From assembly GCA_003254925.1 (NCBI GenBank), contig QANZ01051370.1:1-64000 (forward strand): DNA of 64,000 nucleotides, read 5' to 3'. How positions within the stretch are numbered: the stretch's first letter is position 1; every line of letters begins with the position of its first letter. The notes below the pieces were generated by a model, which saw only the letters and a program-made list of their open reading frames with translations, was not told where the DNA came from and did not search any database. A program made the translations under genes and the position numbers. Source of the DNA: Chamaecrista fasciculata. Lineage: Eukaryota; Streptophyta; Magnoliopsida; Fabales; Fabaceae. This document shows, in pieces, positions 12,019 to 23,989 of this stretch.

Positions 12019-15000
12019 ATGGTCGGACCGGCGAGGCCACTCTTCGTTCTATTCGGATCCTCTATCGTCCAATTAAGTTTCAGTCATGGTGGTTGGGGCT
12101 CCATTCTTTCCGACATTTACTCTCGCAAGGTAGGTACTATTGTCGTCTTCTGTTTGCGTGTTTTGATTCGATGGGCGAGTCTCGTTCTTATGTGTATGAG
12201 ATTGACATCCGGTTGATTAATCTCCTGCTTTTGCGTGTCAGTATGTCGTGCTTTTCCATCCTTGATCTCGTTAGGATTGATTTCATGATTTGATGTTCTG
12301 CTTATACATTTAAGACAAAGAGAATCGTTCGATTGTATAATAACATGTTGGATTCCCGAATTAATGCGGTGCTTGATATATTCCAAGGTTCTGGATCTCG
12401 TTGTTTTGTTTTCTAAGCCATTTCGCCGAGCTACTATTTAGGCATTAGTTCATTGCATATTGCAAGCTCCTCCATTTCGATAATGAAGATATTATGAAAA
12501 TATGGATTGTTATAAAGTTTTGTGGCATAATACATTCCTACTTCCTGAACAAGTTGAAGCCAGATTAAAATTCTTGGGGAAATGTGGAGTTTTGCTAATT
12601 AAGCTCTTACTGATGCTTACCAAAACAATCCTGTATGTTTTTAGCTCTTACATATAACGCACACCGCAGTTGTGTGTATTGTTAGAAACGCAGCTGAAGT
12701 TTAATAATTGGATTCCGATGCATGACTTTCTGTTCATGAAGCCAGCTCAATGTTTGATGTAATTCATGATTTCTTGAGCTGATGCATTCAGTTAATATAC
12801 TGGATTCTGAAGCATAATAAAGTTATCCCATATTCCCATATATATTGTTGCAAATGACTAATTGTCCCCTCCTTTTTTTTGTCTTAATATAACTGCATCT
12901 CTTAAATATAAATCCTTGCAAAAAAATTTGATCTTATACTTTATCCTTCCATTTTTGCATTCCCTTATAATGCTCCCGATTGAAACTAAAACTTAGAAAG
13001 TCTATGTATATGCTGCATGTATTCTTTTCTTGGCTTATGGCCTTATCACGAGTTTCTCTTGTCTTTCTCTCCATAAAGGAATGCCGAGGAGGGTGGTCTT
13101 TTGATAAGCTCTATTAATTGACACAAAAATAACTCAGTTTTAATTTAGGTTAGCTCGTAGCAATGTTGATATTTGACTTTTGTCCTAAATGCCAAATAAG
13201 GGTTTTAGCTCCAGACAGTGGGAGAGATACTGTTTTTGCATGCATCTGTCTGATATTTAGCAGTCTTACAATTCATTGTAGGCAGACATAGTGTTGCGGG
13301 GATACTATGGATGGAACTCAAGACGTGCCCTCCAAATCCTTAATAAAGTTTTCCCAGAGGTATTGCAACTCTCTTCTATTAAAAAAAATTATCGGCTAAA
13401 TTTATTGAACTGAAATGATACTCCTGATGCTGCTTGTGTTGTTCATTGTTGCTGAGTAAGTGGTTGACGTAGCATTCAGTTCAAAATAATTAATAAATGG
13501 TCATGACACATGGCTTCACCTGGTGGTTTGCTTGCTAATATGCAATGGGGAAAATTCCTTAGAAGCTGTTGTAATATTTCTTTTTGTCACAATGTCCTAG
13601 AAGGATAACTTACACTGACTTTCTACAATGAATGATCATTATTTTTAATGAAGTTTTAGCAAAACTAACCTGTAGCTGTTTGATATAGTGAAATTGAGGG
13701 AAAGTAGGAAAAGTAAGATATAGTAGTCCCTTTAGAACTTAACCATCATCAAGGGTCTTATCCTGCCACCAACACGCATAAGAGCTTTATACAAGTTGTG
13801 GTTACTTGTTGTATGGAAGTTGATGCAGGTACTAGAACCCATACATTGGATTAGTAAAAACAGGTTTATTCTGTTTGAATGGTATTGTGGGATACATGTA
13901 TTTTTCATATGATGTCTGAATTATATATGGTTTTACCTTTCAAAACTGTTTTGCCTACATAATGTGATCCATCTATTTCCCACTTTTCAGGATGCTGCTG
14001 TGCAGCCTTCTCTTGTGATAGTTTATTTTGGGGGTAATGATTCAATGGGGCCTCACTCATCTGGCCTAGGCCCTCATGTACCACTTCCTGAATATATAGA
14101 AAACATGCAAAAGATTTTGATTCATCTTCAGGTACTACTGTTCTGTCTTTAATTAATCGCCAGGTTTTCCTCTACAAATATGCATTATCTTGCATTAGAG
14201 CTATATATATCACTTACAGACAGACATCCATAACATAATACCAACCTTGTAGATGTGGTAACTGAACATTTGCTATAAAACATCAAGTTTGAGCTAAATA
14301 AGACTGACATATTGGACTGTTGGAGGGTCTTTTGAAGAAATTATAAACTCATTTAATCTTTGACTGGTTATTGCACTTTTTTACCTTTCCAGAGCTCAAT
14401 AAATGTTTTCTCATTTTTGAGAAACTCGGTAGGGTCTGGAGAAGGACTACTTTCGTTAACATAGGTTCTCGTAACTTAAGTGAATTATAATTTGCACTAG
14501 GTAATCTCATTCATTTGTATGAGAACTAAAATTTAGAATTAAGATTTGAACTGAAATGAAGACAAAACTTAATTTCAGCTTTCAGTGAGCAAAAGTGTAA
14601 TTCTTCCCCTCTCAAAAATGGGTAGCATCATGGAGGTAAATTTGTGGTATTGAATGCTCATTTCTTTTTTTTTTTTTTTGGTAACCTATTGAATGCTGAT
14701 TTCATCAAGTGTCTTTGTTCACCATTTCCAAGCTAATTGGAGAGAGAATGACAAAAAAATAAAAGAATATGATAGAAAGGTTGTCTAGGGCTTCCTGTCA
14801 ATTATATTGAACAAGGTTTTGTTGCAGATTATGTTAGGAATGGAAACGATTAAAGGTTGTGTAAATTTTCTGCATTTTTCATGTAACTATTGTCAGTCTG
14901 CTTCTATTAGTTGGGTCTTGGGAAGGTCTTTGCCTAGAAGGACAAGCTTCTATTCTTTTTCTTTTTCAATTGGTGGAGAAATAATACTGTATATGTCCAC

Positions 15001-16491
15001 TCTTGGATTTCAGGGCCTCTCTGAAAATACTCGTCTCATTGTCCTCAGCTGTCCTCCTGTCAATGAAGAAACAATTCGTGCGAACACAAGGTAATCTAAT
15101 GATTCTTCCTTTTTTGTTTTTCCTGAAAATTTAATATGTTCTAAATATATTTTTTTTTTACTGAATCAGTGGAATTTTTAGTGAGCTGGTAAGAACAAAT
15201 GAGTTATGCCAAAGCTATTCAGAAGCTTGTATTAATCTATGCAAAGAAATGAACGTGAAAGTTGTTGATCTTTTCACAGCTATACAGAACAGAGATGATT
15301 GGATGAATACTTGCTTTACGTAAGTTTCCTTGATCTATTTCCTTAAGTTCACCATTATTTTCTTCTCAAATAAGGCTTAGTTCTAGAACAGAGTCATCTT
15401 GCAATTAAATTTTCAATATCCAAACCTTTACCCTAACTTTTTTCATTATCTTCTGTCTGCTTTATTTTTAATTAAGTTTGAGGATGCACTTTTACATCTT
15501 AAACACATACTGACTGACACAATCTTAATGAAGTCAAGCTTGAATGAGTAGAGTAATCAAGAAGGTACATAGTAGCTTGTGAAACATTTTCCTCATATAT
15601 AACGATATTAGATTTTTCTTCAACCTTGCAGTCTGTGATCTTATTGACACTAATGTTTTATAATGTGGGGAGGTTCACTTTATTGACTAAAAGAGTGGAT
15701 GTCAAAATGCTACGGTTGCAAATAACTGATCATTGCACTGTTCTCTGCAATTGTAAATCCAATACTCTCCATTTTGTAGCTTCCGGTTCAGTCTGATTAC
15801 TTACAAGATTTGGATAGCTAAGCCAATCATTTCTCAAACAACTGAACTTTTTTTTTTTTTTTTAAAATAATAAATTCACTCTGGGTGCTAAAAGTAAGAA
15901 CCAGCTTTATCTGAGGTTTTCTTTACCCTGCAAACTGGAAATTGTTGCTTCGTTTGTTTTCTTGTGAAGCATGTTGGTTAATTAGTTTTTGGTCTTCTAG
16001 AGGCACCACATTCCAGAATTGTATCTCTTGAGATTTCAATTTCTTTTTGGTGCCATTCTGATGATCATTCTGAAATTATTTGACGCACCGAAGAGGAAGA
16101 TAAATCTGATGGGAAACTACCCTAAAATGGTGTATGTAGAGGCACCTGAATGAATTCTTCATAACAAATTTTAATCTTTAGAATGGAAGCTACAGCAAGA
16201 TAAGAATTTAATTAAATTATCAGTCTGAGGAGAAGCATAATTTGTTGTTACCGTCAATGATTTTGATTTTGGTGCAGAGATGGGATCCATTTATCTGCTG
16301 AGGGAAGCAAAGTTGTTGTGAAGGAGTTATTGAAAGTGCTTAAAGAAGCTGAGTGGGAGCCATGCCTACACTGGAAGTCGATTCCCACAGAATTTGCAGA
16401 AGACTCACCCTATGATCTTGTTGCATCTGATGGGAAAACTACATTGAATCCCTCTGAGTGGACCTTCTACAGAGAGATTCAGTGGGACTAG
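12019..16491 (+). CDS. GDSL/SGNH-hydrolase esterase, CPRD49 type
   Basis: SGNH-fold esterase of the CPRD49 / isoamyl acetate-hydrolysing esterase group; these hydrolyse small esters and lack the secretion signal of classical GDSL lipases. Six exons (12019-12129, 13282-13359, 13991-14131, 15014-15090, 15170-15319, 16278-16491) give 256 aa. Block I is FGSSIVQLSF with the presumed nucleophile Ser15; the canonical GDS is GSS here, as usual in this subgroup. Block II is RGYYGWNSR, block III is GGND with Asn79, and block V is DGIHLS with Asp187 and His190 completing the triad. The start has MVGPARPLFVLFGSS directly in front of block I, typical of the subfamily, so it is well placed. Intron 3 carries a poly-T micro-insertion at 14665. 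The gene lies between the ABC1 kinase and ELF4 on the same strand. The natural substrate cannot be read from the sequence. Confidence 0.94.
14648..14703. mobile_element. Micro-insertion with 17-bp direct repeats
   Basis: TATTGAATGCTCATTTC (14648-14664) and TATTGAATGCTGATTTC (14687-14703), one mismatch, flank 22 bp: fifteen T then GGTAACC. On the other strand the insert reads GGTTACC plus poly-A. It lies in intron 3 of the GDSL esterase gene. Confidence 0.85.
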
Positions 16492-16687
16492 GCTTCCTGG
16501 TTGCCTTCTGCCAAAACCCACAGGATATATATTCTTTCAATATGTAGGAATTCTATTTTGGTCTTCTTTGTCATAACTCATAAATCAATTTACTATTTTT
16601 ATAATTTAATTGAAAATGAGACTGAATAGAGTAGATTTGAGTCCAAAGCAATGGGCTTTTCTTTGCTTTCCGAAGTAATTTCTTAAG

Positions 16688-17325
16688 GGCATTTGGTACA
16701 CGGATTATTTTTATTTTTTCAATCCCGGGAATCACATTTTCAGGAATGTGATTCCTAGGAATAAGATTCTCAGGATTATAAGAATGTTTGTTTGGATGAG
16801 TTAAAATAATCCTAGAATTATTTTGCAATATTCCCAGAAATGTTACAATCTTATGTTTGGTTCAACTTTGATATTCCTGAGAATGTTTAATACTTTTACA
16901 AATATGCCCTTGACTTTTCATTCTCAACCAACCAATAGTTTATCAAATGTAGAAATTCTTCAAAAAAATTCATGAGAAACAAATTATTTCATAATATAAT
17001 GTCCATAATTCTTAACATAATAAAATTGTTTAAAAAAGTCTCACTCAACAAAGAGTTGTAAAATGACAAAAATGAAAAGTGATCGGGGTTTGTAGAGAAA
17101 GAATTAATTAATTAGAGGAAATTTATTAGGGGTAATAATGTAATTTTGGATGGAAAAAATAATCTCATGTCATGTGATTAGAAATAGTTATTTTAGGAAA
17201 TTATCTTATTCCTGGGAATACAATATTCTCGGGATTAATTTTCAATTCGCGTACCAAACGCGAGATTATTCTAGTCCGGAGCTCATAATTTCGAAATTAA
17301 TTTTTCAATCCGTGTACCAAATGCC
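16688..17325. mobile_element. Inverted-repeat element, about 640 bp
   Basis: GGCATTTGGTACACGGATT is present at the left end and, in reverse complement, at the right end. Further inward, imperfect inverted similarity continues through the CCCGGGAAT/ATTCCTGGGAA segments. No clean target duplication was found, so the superfamily is open. It lies 0.2 kb after the GDSL gene. Confidence 0.75.
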
Positions 17326-17558
17326 TCCTCAAAATGCTTCCCTAGGAACAAAACAAACCGGCAACTTGGTGAATTTGGCTACACATAGCGGGCCAAGCAA
17401 CATATTTATTATTATAAAGAATCAGAAATATTATAATTCAATTGGTATTTCAAAAATGATTTTTGAATAAAATTTAAAATTAGCAAGCACAAACAACTAG
17501 TTTATATATTTATATAAATAAGAATCTATTCAACAAGTGCTTTTATTTAAAGCTAAGT

Positions 17559-17593
17559 GATCTTATTTTTTGCCAAGAAATGGATCTTATTTT
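17559..17593. mobile_element. Micro-insertion with 11-bp direct repeats
   Basis: GATCTTATTTT at 17559-17569 and 17583-17593 flanks TTGCCAAGAAATG, which on the other strand ends in GGCAA followed by the A run of the repeat. The shorter flank makes this weaker than the others. Confidence 0.5.
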
Positions 17594-18491
17594 AAATGTT
17601 AAAGAAATTAATCTATCATATTTCATTACATGACGGCTTAAGATTTAAACTTTAAACTTTTTTTTTTATAAACATTCATTAACATTTACTTTATATGAGT
17701 TTTGTATTTGAATCTTTTGCAGTTTAAATGCATTGTAATTTAAAAATAAAAAATAAAAAATTAAAGAGAAAAAGTGTAGTGAGATTTTTTTTTGTTAAAT
17801 TGTAGTATATTTATAGTCTAAAAAATTCAATTCTCATCTAGAATATTGTAGCTGTTAGATCTATTTTTGTAATTTTGGCCATTCTGTGTGTGCCATCTGG
17901 AGTCATTGCACAGTATATATATAGGGACCTGCCTGCCAGCACAACAACTTGTCTGAGATATTTTGATCTATGACACGCTTTCCTAGCGACCTTTCGTTAA
18001 GCATTAAATTATATTAATGTAACGTTTACTAACTCACATGATGAATTATCATAGGGAAAACTCAAATTGTTTGTGTTGAATTTTTAAAGAAGTATATGTA
18101 TAAAATAAAAAATTATATCTTTAGAAATCTTCAAAAAGAAAAATATAAAATTTATAACACTCATTTTTTAGAGGTTAACTCTTTACTATATTACTTTATA
18201 ATACATCATTATCATTATCATATAAAAAAAAAGTGGTTAACAAAATTTAAATTATCGTTTGTTATAACATTAAAAATATAAAAAACTAATAAAATAAATT
18301 TTTTTTGCGTGAATATAAAATAACATTTCTAATTCTAACTTCTAAGCAAGTAATTATTTATCCTTCTTTTTTTTTTTAATTTTTTTTCTGACGCGAAATA
18401 CAGGGAGGCAAAGCCACGGTGCTTTTTGTCGCCGTGGCAGTTTGGTGTCCTTGCACTTTTCACTTTTTCATCATATCTAATTTCAGCTCTG

Positions 18492-18500
18492 AGATATTTT
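18492..18500 (-). promoter_or_regulatory. Evening element (AAAATATCT) upstream of ELF4
   Basis: The plus strand reads AGATATTTT, the exact reverse complement of the evening element AAAATATCT bound by CCA1/LHY/RVE MYB factors. It lies about 550 bp before the ELF4 start. Arabidopsis ELF4 is known to be controlled through such elements. A 9-mer of this kind can also occur by chance in AT-rich DNA, so its position is the main support. Confidence 0.5.
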
Positions 18501-18780
18501 CTCCCCACAACATTCCCCACTCGCACTTTCCCACTCTCTGTTTGACCCAACCTTAATAATACTTTCGTACCTAATTGCAAAAAATTATCTTTCACTAAAG
18601 TTAAAACGCGATTACTCCTAGAAAAAAAAATACTCAATTACTCTAAAAATCACTTGTTTTTTTTTTTTTACAAAAGCTCGAAATTTAATTTTTCGGGCTA
18701 GAGAAATTCCTGAAAAAGAAAATGTTCTAAAGCGTTCCTAAACTCGAGAATTATCAATGGAGTCCATCGGCATTGTGCGC

Positions 18781-18801
18781 GACGCGCTTTTTGGTCGCGT
18801 G
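18781..18801. promoter_or_regulatory. Possible FHY3/FAR1-site-like pair upstream of ELF4
   Basis: GACGCGC (18781-18787) and, on the minus strand, CACGCGA (18795-18801) each match 6 of 7 bases of the FHY3/FAR1 core CACGCGC. They sit about 250 bp before the ELF4 ATG in an otherwise AT-rich stretch. FHY3/FAR1 are known direct activators of ELF4 in Arabidopsis. Neither copy is a perfect match. Confidence 0.25.
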
Positions 18802-19048
18802 AGCTTTATGTTTTTTTTTTGAGGTGAATCACCGACTTATTATATTCATCTTCCCTCGTTTTAATTTGTCGAAAGTGCTCTCTTTCTGGATTATCCCAAA
18901 AGGAGGGGAAGTCTAAATTCTAAATAGATACTTTCGTAGTTGAAATTTCAGGATTTTCCACCTCCATCTTTCTGCAATTTCATTTCCTAATTTTCAATGT
19001 CTCATCCTCTGCTTCAATTACCCTAATTTTCGTTTCACATGCATTTGA

Positions 19049-19495
19049 ATGAGCGCTCTTGATTCTTTCTCCGCCGCCGCCGACTCCACCATGGAAGATG
19101 CCTCCGACCACCGCCAAACCCAACCGGAGAAGACCCTCCGCCGCCACCGTCCCTCCCCTACTCCGACGACCACCGTGAGCACCACCACTACCGGCGAGTC
19201 CGACGGCGATGTGGAGGAGGCCGAAGAAGGTGACCTCGAGGCGTGGGCGGCGTTCAACCAGAGCTTCCGGCAAGTTCAGTCGGTTTTGGATCGTAACCGC
19301 CTTTTGATTCAGCAGGTGAACGAAAACCATCAATCTAGGGTTCCTGATAATATGGCGAAGAACGTATCCCTAATTCAAGAGCTCAACGGGAATATCTCCA
19401 AGGTCGTGTCTCTTTACTCCGATCTCAATTCAAATTTCTCCACCATGTGCGAACAACAACGCTCCAATAATTCTAACGGCGCACACGAGAAATGA
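19049..19495 (+). CDS. ELF4: EARLY FLOWERING 4 (ELF4) circadian clock protein
   Basis: Intronless 148-aa member of the ELF4 (DUF1313) family. ELF4 binds ELF3 and, with LUX, forms the evening complex that represses clock and growth genes at night in the nucleus. The conserved helical domain starts near residue 64 and is textbook ELF4: EAWAAFNQSFRQVQSVLDRN, then LIQQVNENHQSR, then MAKNVSLIQELNGNISKVV and LYSDLNSNFS. The Arabidopsis protein is about 111 aa; the extra length here is a low-complexity N-terminus rich in Ser, Thr, Pro and acidic residues. A second in-frame ATG (19091, MEDAS) could be the true start and would give 134 aa. An evening-element match and two near FHY3/FAR1-site matches lie upstream (18492-18801), in keeping with clock and light control. 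ELF4-LIKE paralogs are an alternative, but the conserved core reads as ELF4 itself. Confidence 0.95.
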   Translation: MSALDSFSAAADSTMEDASDHRQTQPEKTLRRHRPSPTPTTTVSTTTTGESDGDVEEAEEGDLEAWAAFNQSFRQVQSVLDRNRLLIQQVNENHQSRVPDNMAKNVSLIQELNGNISKVVSLYSDLNSNFSTMCEQQRSNNSNGAHEK

Positions 19496-20469
19496 ACGGC
19501 CTTAGGGATTCTGATTGGACTCGTTTCAGTAATTCCAAATTCAATCTCAAAATCTTAATGCTCTGTCTTGTTGGATTGATCTTGCTTGTTGTGTCTGTGT
19601 CTCTTGAAATAAACTGTATCTGTATTAATTCGTCTATTAGGCTACTGAGTGGCTATATGTGTTCTGTTATTGAACAATTTTGATGCTGATGTTGAGTTTA
19701 TTTTGTTATCAATAAGGACAAAGAAAGCAAAACAATGCATCGTCCACTTAAACTTCCTCCGATACTGAGGTATTTATGATCTATCATTGCTTGCTTTTTG
19801 ACGTATATAGTAGGTGAAGCATCTGTGATAAATTTTTAATTGACCATGTCAGTCTGCTTGAGACGGATAAACTAGTGATTGCAGATAAAGGGAAATCCTG
19901 ATCGAGCGTTGTACATCATCACATCATGGCATGAGATATGAAAGAAGAGAAAAATTTGAATATGCTGAGTTGTTTTCAACTTTTAGAGGGCCAGTTAAGA
20001 CTCTTTGTTTTTTTTAAGCTCTTGCAAGTTTACTGTCATTCGTTTGTTGTTGCTGGAAAATGGAAGCACTTGTTTGATTATGCTGCTAAAGTCGAATAAC
20101 TGATCCAGAGTCAAATTATCAACAACTTACCTGTTGAGCAACAATAGTAAGATATCAGATGACCAAACTTGTCGATGTTGCTCTTCTCTATTGGCACTTA
20201 ATTCCTATGGGGGTAAGAGATCATATATACCATAATTTAGGTGAACTGGACTTTGAATTTCTATATAGAGATATGTCTTTCTTTATAATCCTCGAGTACT
20301 ATGCTCTTTTTTTCTGAACAAAGGAAGCAGTTATCTATATCTATCTAACTTGTTTGAGGAGGCAATGTGTTAAATTGGCTTAGGTTACATGGGTAGAATG
20401 TCAAAGAACAATCTCAGTAGTGAGTGCTTTCTACTCAACTTTCACTGTTGATAAACTGGAAAATGGCTA
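19496..20469. other. ELF4 downstream region
   Basis: Probable 3' untranslated region of ELF4 followed by unrecognised non-coding DNA. No gene, repeat or element could be supported. Confidence 0.5.
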
Positions 20470-20998
20470 GCACTTACCTAGTTCACCGGAGAGGGCTGCG
20501 AGAGCCAAGAGTTGAGCAAGAACCTGCAAGAGCTTCACAGGGGGCCCTGCGAAGTGTACTTCGACGCTCAAGTTAGTAAGAGAGTGATAAGAGAGTAAGA
20601 GAATTTCAGAGTGTAAGAAGTAGCTAACCTTGAACTGGTGAGGTGGGCTCTATTTATAGAGCAGGGAGGAGAGAGGTGGTCAGTGCGCGGGGCGGACCAC
20701 GTAATTGGACACGATCTCCACCAGCGAATATGGTGGAGACCGAGATTTGCGGAGCAAGGCAATCGTGGGTGATTGCGTGTCGCGTTGCTAGGCGAGCGCC
20801 TAGAAACCGGAGATCGTGGGTGAGTTGGCCTGCAGCCCACGATCTCCCGTAGCGTGAATTGCGAAGCAGGATAATCGTGGGTGGCCACGTGTCATTTGGG
20901 GGACGCGCGCCAAGGCCTGGGATGGACCACGGTCGCCCCCGATTGTACTTAGGGCGCCCGATTGGCTCGAGGGCGCCTCTGGAGGTGTGGGGGGGGGN

Positions 20999-21038
<40 letters not shown>

Positions 21039-21290
21039 GAAGGGGCCCGGTGCGAGGGCCGTTTAGGCGTACGCCCAAATAGTGATGCATCACAAGTCCC
21101 TCCTTAAAGAAGTCTACGAGCGCGTTCGTCGTATTGTTCCTCACGGCGCGCGGGATGACAGATTTGGAGAGCGTGCGATGGGATCCGTGCTTGGGCAGTG
21201 TATTCGCGTCGATTGGCGAACGCCCAATATGTGCAGGAGTACTTGTCCCCTCGCAGAGAAAAAAGTTGGAAAGGCGGCCTTCCATGGGNA
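20470..21290 (-). mobile_element. LTR-retrotransposon LTR remnant with poly-G tract
   Basis: GC-rich island in AT-rich surroundings. On the minus strand it reads like a plant LTR: a long GC-rich U3, a TATA box (CTATAAATAGAG, plus-strand 20648-20660), then CT-rich R/U5 sequence with CTTGAGCGTCGAAG, a phrase common in Ty3/gypsy LTRs. No primer-binding site, gag-pol or second LTR follows, so it is a solo or truncated LTR. Edges are approximate and no target duplication was found. A run of about 45 G with an N (20998) interrupts U3. Confidence 0.6.
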
Positions 21291-21702
21291 ATGCAGTTTT
21301 TTTATTGTATAATTAAAATGTTTAATAATTAATATTATGTGAATTTATGAATAAGTAAATTAGTTATCTAGAAAAAAAAATGGAAAGAAGAATGAAACGA
21401 AGGAACATATATCTACCGTTGTTGGTGAGAGAAGTAATGATGCAACAAAAAAGTTATATGAAGTGGATAATGGTAAGAATTTTTTTAACTTAATTAATAC
21501 TCATACCTATGGCTATATTCGCTTCATCCTAATTTAAACGAACAAGAACAAGTAGAGCGGCTTCACTCAACTTCGGCCCACATCATGAACAGTATAGATA
21601 CATACATACAAGGCTTAAGAAAAATTCGTACACACAAATAGTAAGTGTGTTTATATTGTTAACAATCTAAACTGAATATAAAAAGGAACAAATGAAATAT
21701 AG
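21291..21702. other. Non-coding DNA after the cyclophilin gene
   Basis: AT-rich; the part near 21600-21702 is probably the cyclophilin 3' untranslated region. Nothing else seen. Confidence 0.5.
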
Positions 21703-23989
21703 TTACGAGGTTAATTCCCCACTGTCTAATATAACAACCCTGCTTTTGGGTTCGCCATATGCACTTCCTTCTGCTTCAATCTTGTAGACAACGTCCATCC
21801 CTGAAATCACCTTGCCAAACACAACATGGCGTCCGTCCAACCTTTCAAGAAATTCAATGGAGGGCGTAAGCTTGGACAATAGCCTCAGTAACAATGACAG
21901 AAACTATAATCCATCTTTATTTACATCTCAGGCCTTTCCTTTCTAGTTAGACATTATTTTTGGAAAGAACCCCATCTAAGAAAGTTGTATGTTCTAGAGC
22001 TCCAAATGCATTCACAATAAGTAGTGCAAAGTTAGGAGGAATTACCAGCTTGTTTTTACTGTAGTTATAAAAAATTGAGAGCCATTGGTGTCAGATCCAG
22101 CATTTGCCATGGACAAGTATCCTGATAATCACAGAGGAAGAGTCATCCAGTTAGATATAATAATAACAATACCCAGTCATGAATAATAATAAGACTTGTC
22201 AGACATATTTGTAATATTAATAAAACTCTTCATTGACAAGGCTACAGGTTTCTTCTTCATTAATTTGATCAAGTCTAGCAAAAATTCTCCCTCAGGGACA
22301 AGCCAAACTGACCTGGTCCTGTATGCTTGAGTTTGAAGTTTTCATCGGCGAACTTAGCACCATAGATTGACTCCCCACCTCGTCCATCTCCACGGGTGAA
22401 ATCACCACCTTGGACCATAAAACTTGGTATTATTCTATGGAATGTGCTACCTTTATAATGGAGAGGCTTCCCGCTTTTTCCAACCCCTTTCTCACCTGAA
22501 ATGTGAGGGGCTTATTCACTTGAAGATGGAGACTGATAAGAAACAGCTGAATTGCTACTGAAACTAGCACTTGATACCTAGGGTTTAAACTTATATACAT
22601 CAAGGTTGCTCGACATTATTGCAAGATCAAGTATAGGAGTTAAATTATCATACATAAAAGAAGTAGCTTCATATGACAGTAATTATGTGAGGGAGCAAAA
22701 GTTGCTTAGCTACCAGTACAAAGTGCTCGAAAGTTTTCTGCAGAACAGGAAAGTGAGATTAGGAACGAAATCCTTCAAATGAAATTAATAATGTCTCCAT
22801 AAGCAGCTGGAGCAGAGTGATTTACTGTAAAGTCGCATCATATTGATACCTGCAGTTTTTGGAACCACTTCCCCAAAAAGTCCCATGACTATGCGACCTG
22901 AAGCAAGGAACGGCATTTATAAATATTTGAGTGACCTGCTAGTTTCGTGGTAAGTGTAATAAAATAATATGCATGATTTTCTCTACTCGTTTCAAACAAG
23001 TATCGAAAAACAAATAGATAATAAATGGGTATAATTATAAAATCTTCCCTGCCTACATGATGAGATGAAAAATATCTCTGACAGAAAATCATTTACCAGG
23101 AATCGGCCGATGAATTTCTTCACAAAAAGGTGACATTAGCATTCCACTAAAATAATTTGAGCATTAGTGCTGTTAATACAGAATTACCAACATGTATTCA
23201 CTCAGTCTTGGAATGAAACAAAAGTATGCGAGGTTATCATCAATGTTTTAAATCCATTTCAAGATCAGATAACCCTAAAAACTATATTTCATAGCATTAA
23301 ATATCTATAATTGTATATAGTAGCAAAAATATGAATAAGATCATAATGAATTCACAAAAATCCTAGACGACACAGGGAACCCTAGACGACACAGGGAACC
23401 TTCCAGAACAATTGAAGTCAATCACGACATTCAAGTATTAAACTCAATAGTCAATACTATACAAAATTCCTTCTATCTAACACTCAATCTGCCTTTGATA
23501 TCCAAAGAACCACCCACTATAATTGCCAGAAGCAGCAGGTTAAAAAAAAGATAATAACATAGAACGAGAAGCTCAGATTTCGGATCGAATTTACTGAAAA
23601 TTTTCAACGCTTCTAACATATTGAAACATACCTGCATGTTTCCCAGCGATATCCACATCAAAAAACACTTTGTGGGTTACTCCCTCCAAATCCCCTTCCG
23701 CAGGGTTTTCCTGCAGAAAATTTGACGATGGCGAGAGAAAAATAAAACAATTAGAGTGCATATATATTGGTTTACTCGAAAACGATCGGCCTGAAAAATG
23801 AAACAAGTGGAGTGTAGATCTGTAATGGATTCTCACCGTATGTTGCTCTGTTTCGATGAATTTGGTGGGAGACGAAGAATTGCTTCCGTTGTCTATCAAT
23901 CTAAGTTGAAAGAATGCAATAGTTGCGCAGAGGATGAGAACCCAGAGAAGACAAGCCGTGACCAGTGTTGTATTGGCTTTGATGGCCAT
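21703..23989 (-). CDS. Cyclophilin-type peptidyl-prolyl isomerase, secretory pathway
   Basis: Single-domain cyclophilin that isomerises prolyl peptide bonds, probably in the ER/secretory lumen or anchored in its membrane. Seven exons on the minus strand (23837-23989, 23632-23710, 22850-22897, 22714-22737, 22313-22495, 22046-22121, 21703-21841) join in frame to 233 aa; exon 4 is only 24 nt. Residues about 9-27 form a hydrophobic signal peptide or signal anchor after MAIKANTT. The catalytic domain (about 63-231) keeps [15 protein letters not shown] with Arg122, Phe127 and Gln130, then NGSQFFITT, and Trp188 in SWLDGRH, the cyclosporin-binding tryptophan. It also carries the plant-type GVGKSGK insertion. 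The domain most resembles the CYP20-1/CYP19-4/CYP21 ER group. An upstream in-frame ATG at 24022 would add 11 residues; MAIK is preferred because it places the hydrophobic segment at the N-terminus. It neighbours the PLC cluster, as related genes do in Arabidopsis. Confidence 0.94.
23362..23401. repeat. 20-bp tandem duplication
   Basis: CCTAGACGACACAGGGAACC-type unit occurs twice in a row without spacer inside intron 2 of the cyclophilin gene. Confidence 0.85.

Larger units (their letters stand above)
17326..19048. other. ELF4 upstream region
   Basis: AT-rich DNA without a supportable gene. It becomes less AT-biased from about 18370 and holds the evening-element and FHY3/FAR1-like matches listed separately. 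The last few hundred bases are likely promoter and 5' leader of ELF4. Confidence 0.5.

Noticed and set aside
18335..18637. Minus-strand gene upstream of ELF4
   Set aside because: Frame contains only low-complexity Lys/Arg-rich ends and overlaps the likely ELF4 promoter; no family recognised.
20800..21285. Proline- or glycine-rich protein on either strand
   Set aside because: The reading frames are translations of the poly-G run and LTR sequence, interrupted by N, with no recognisable domain.
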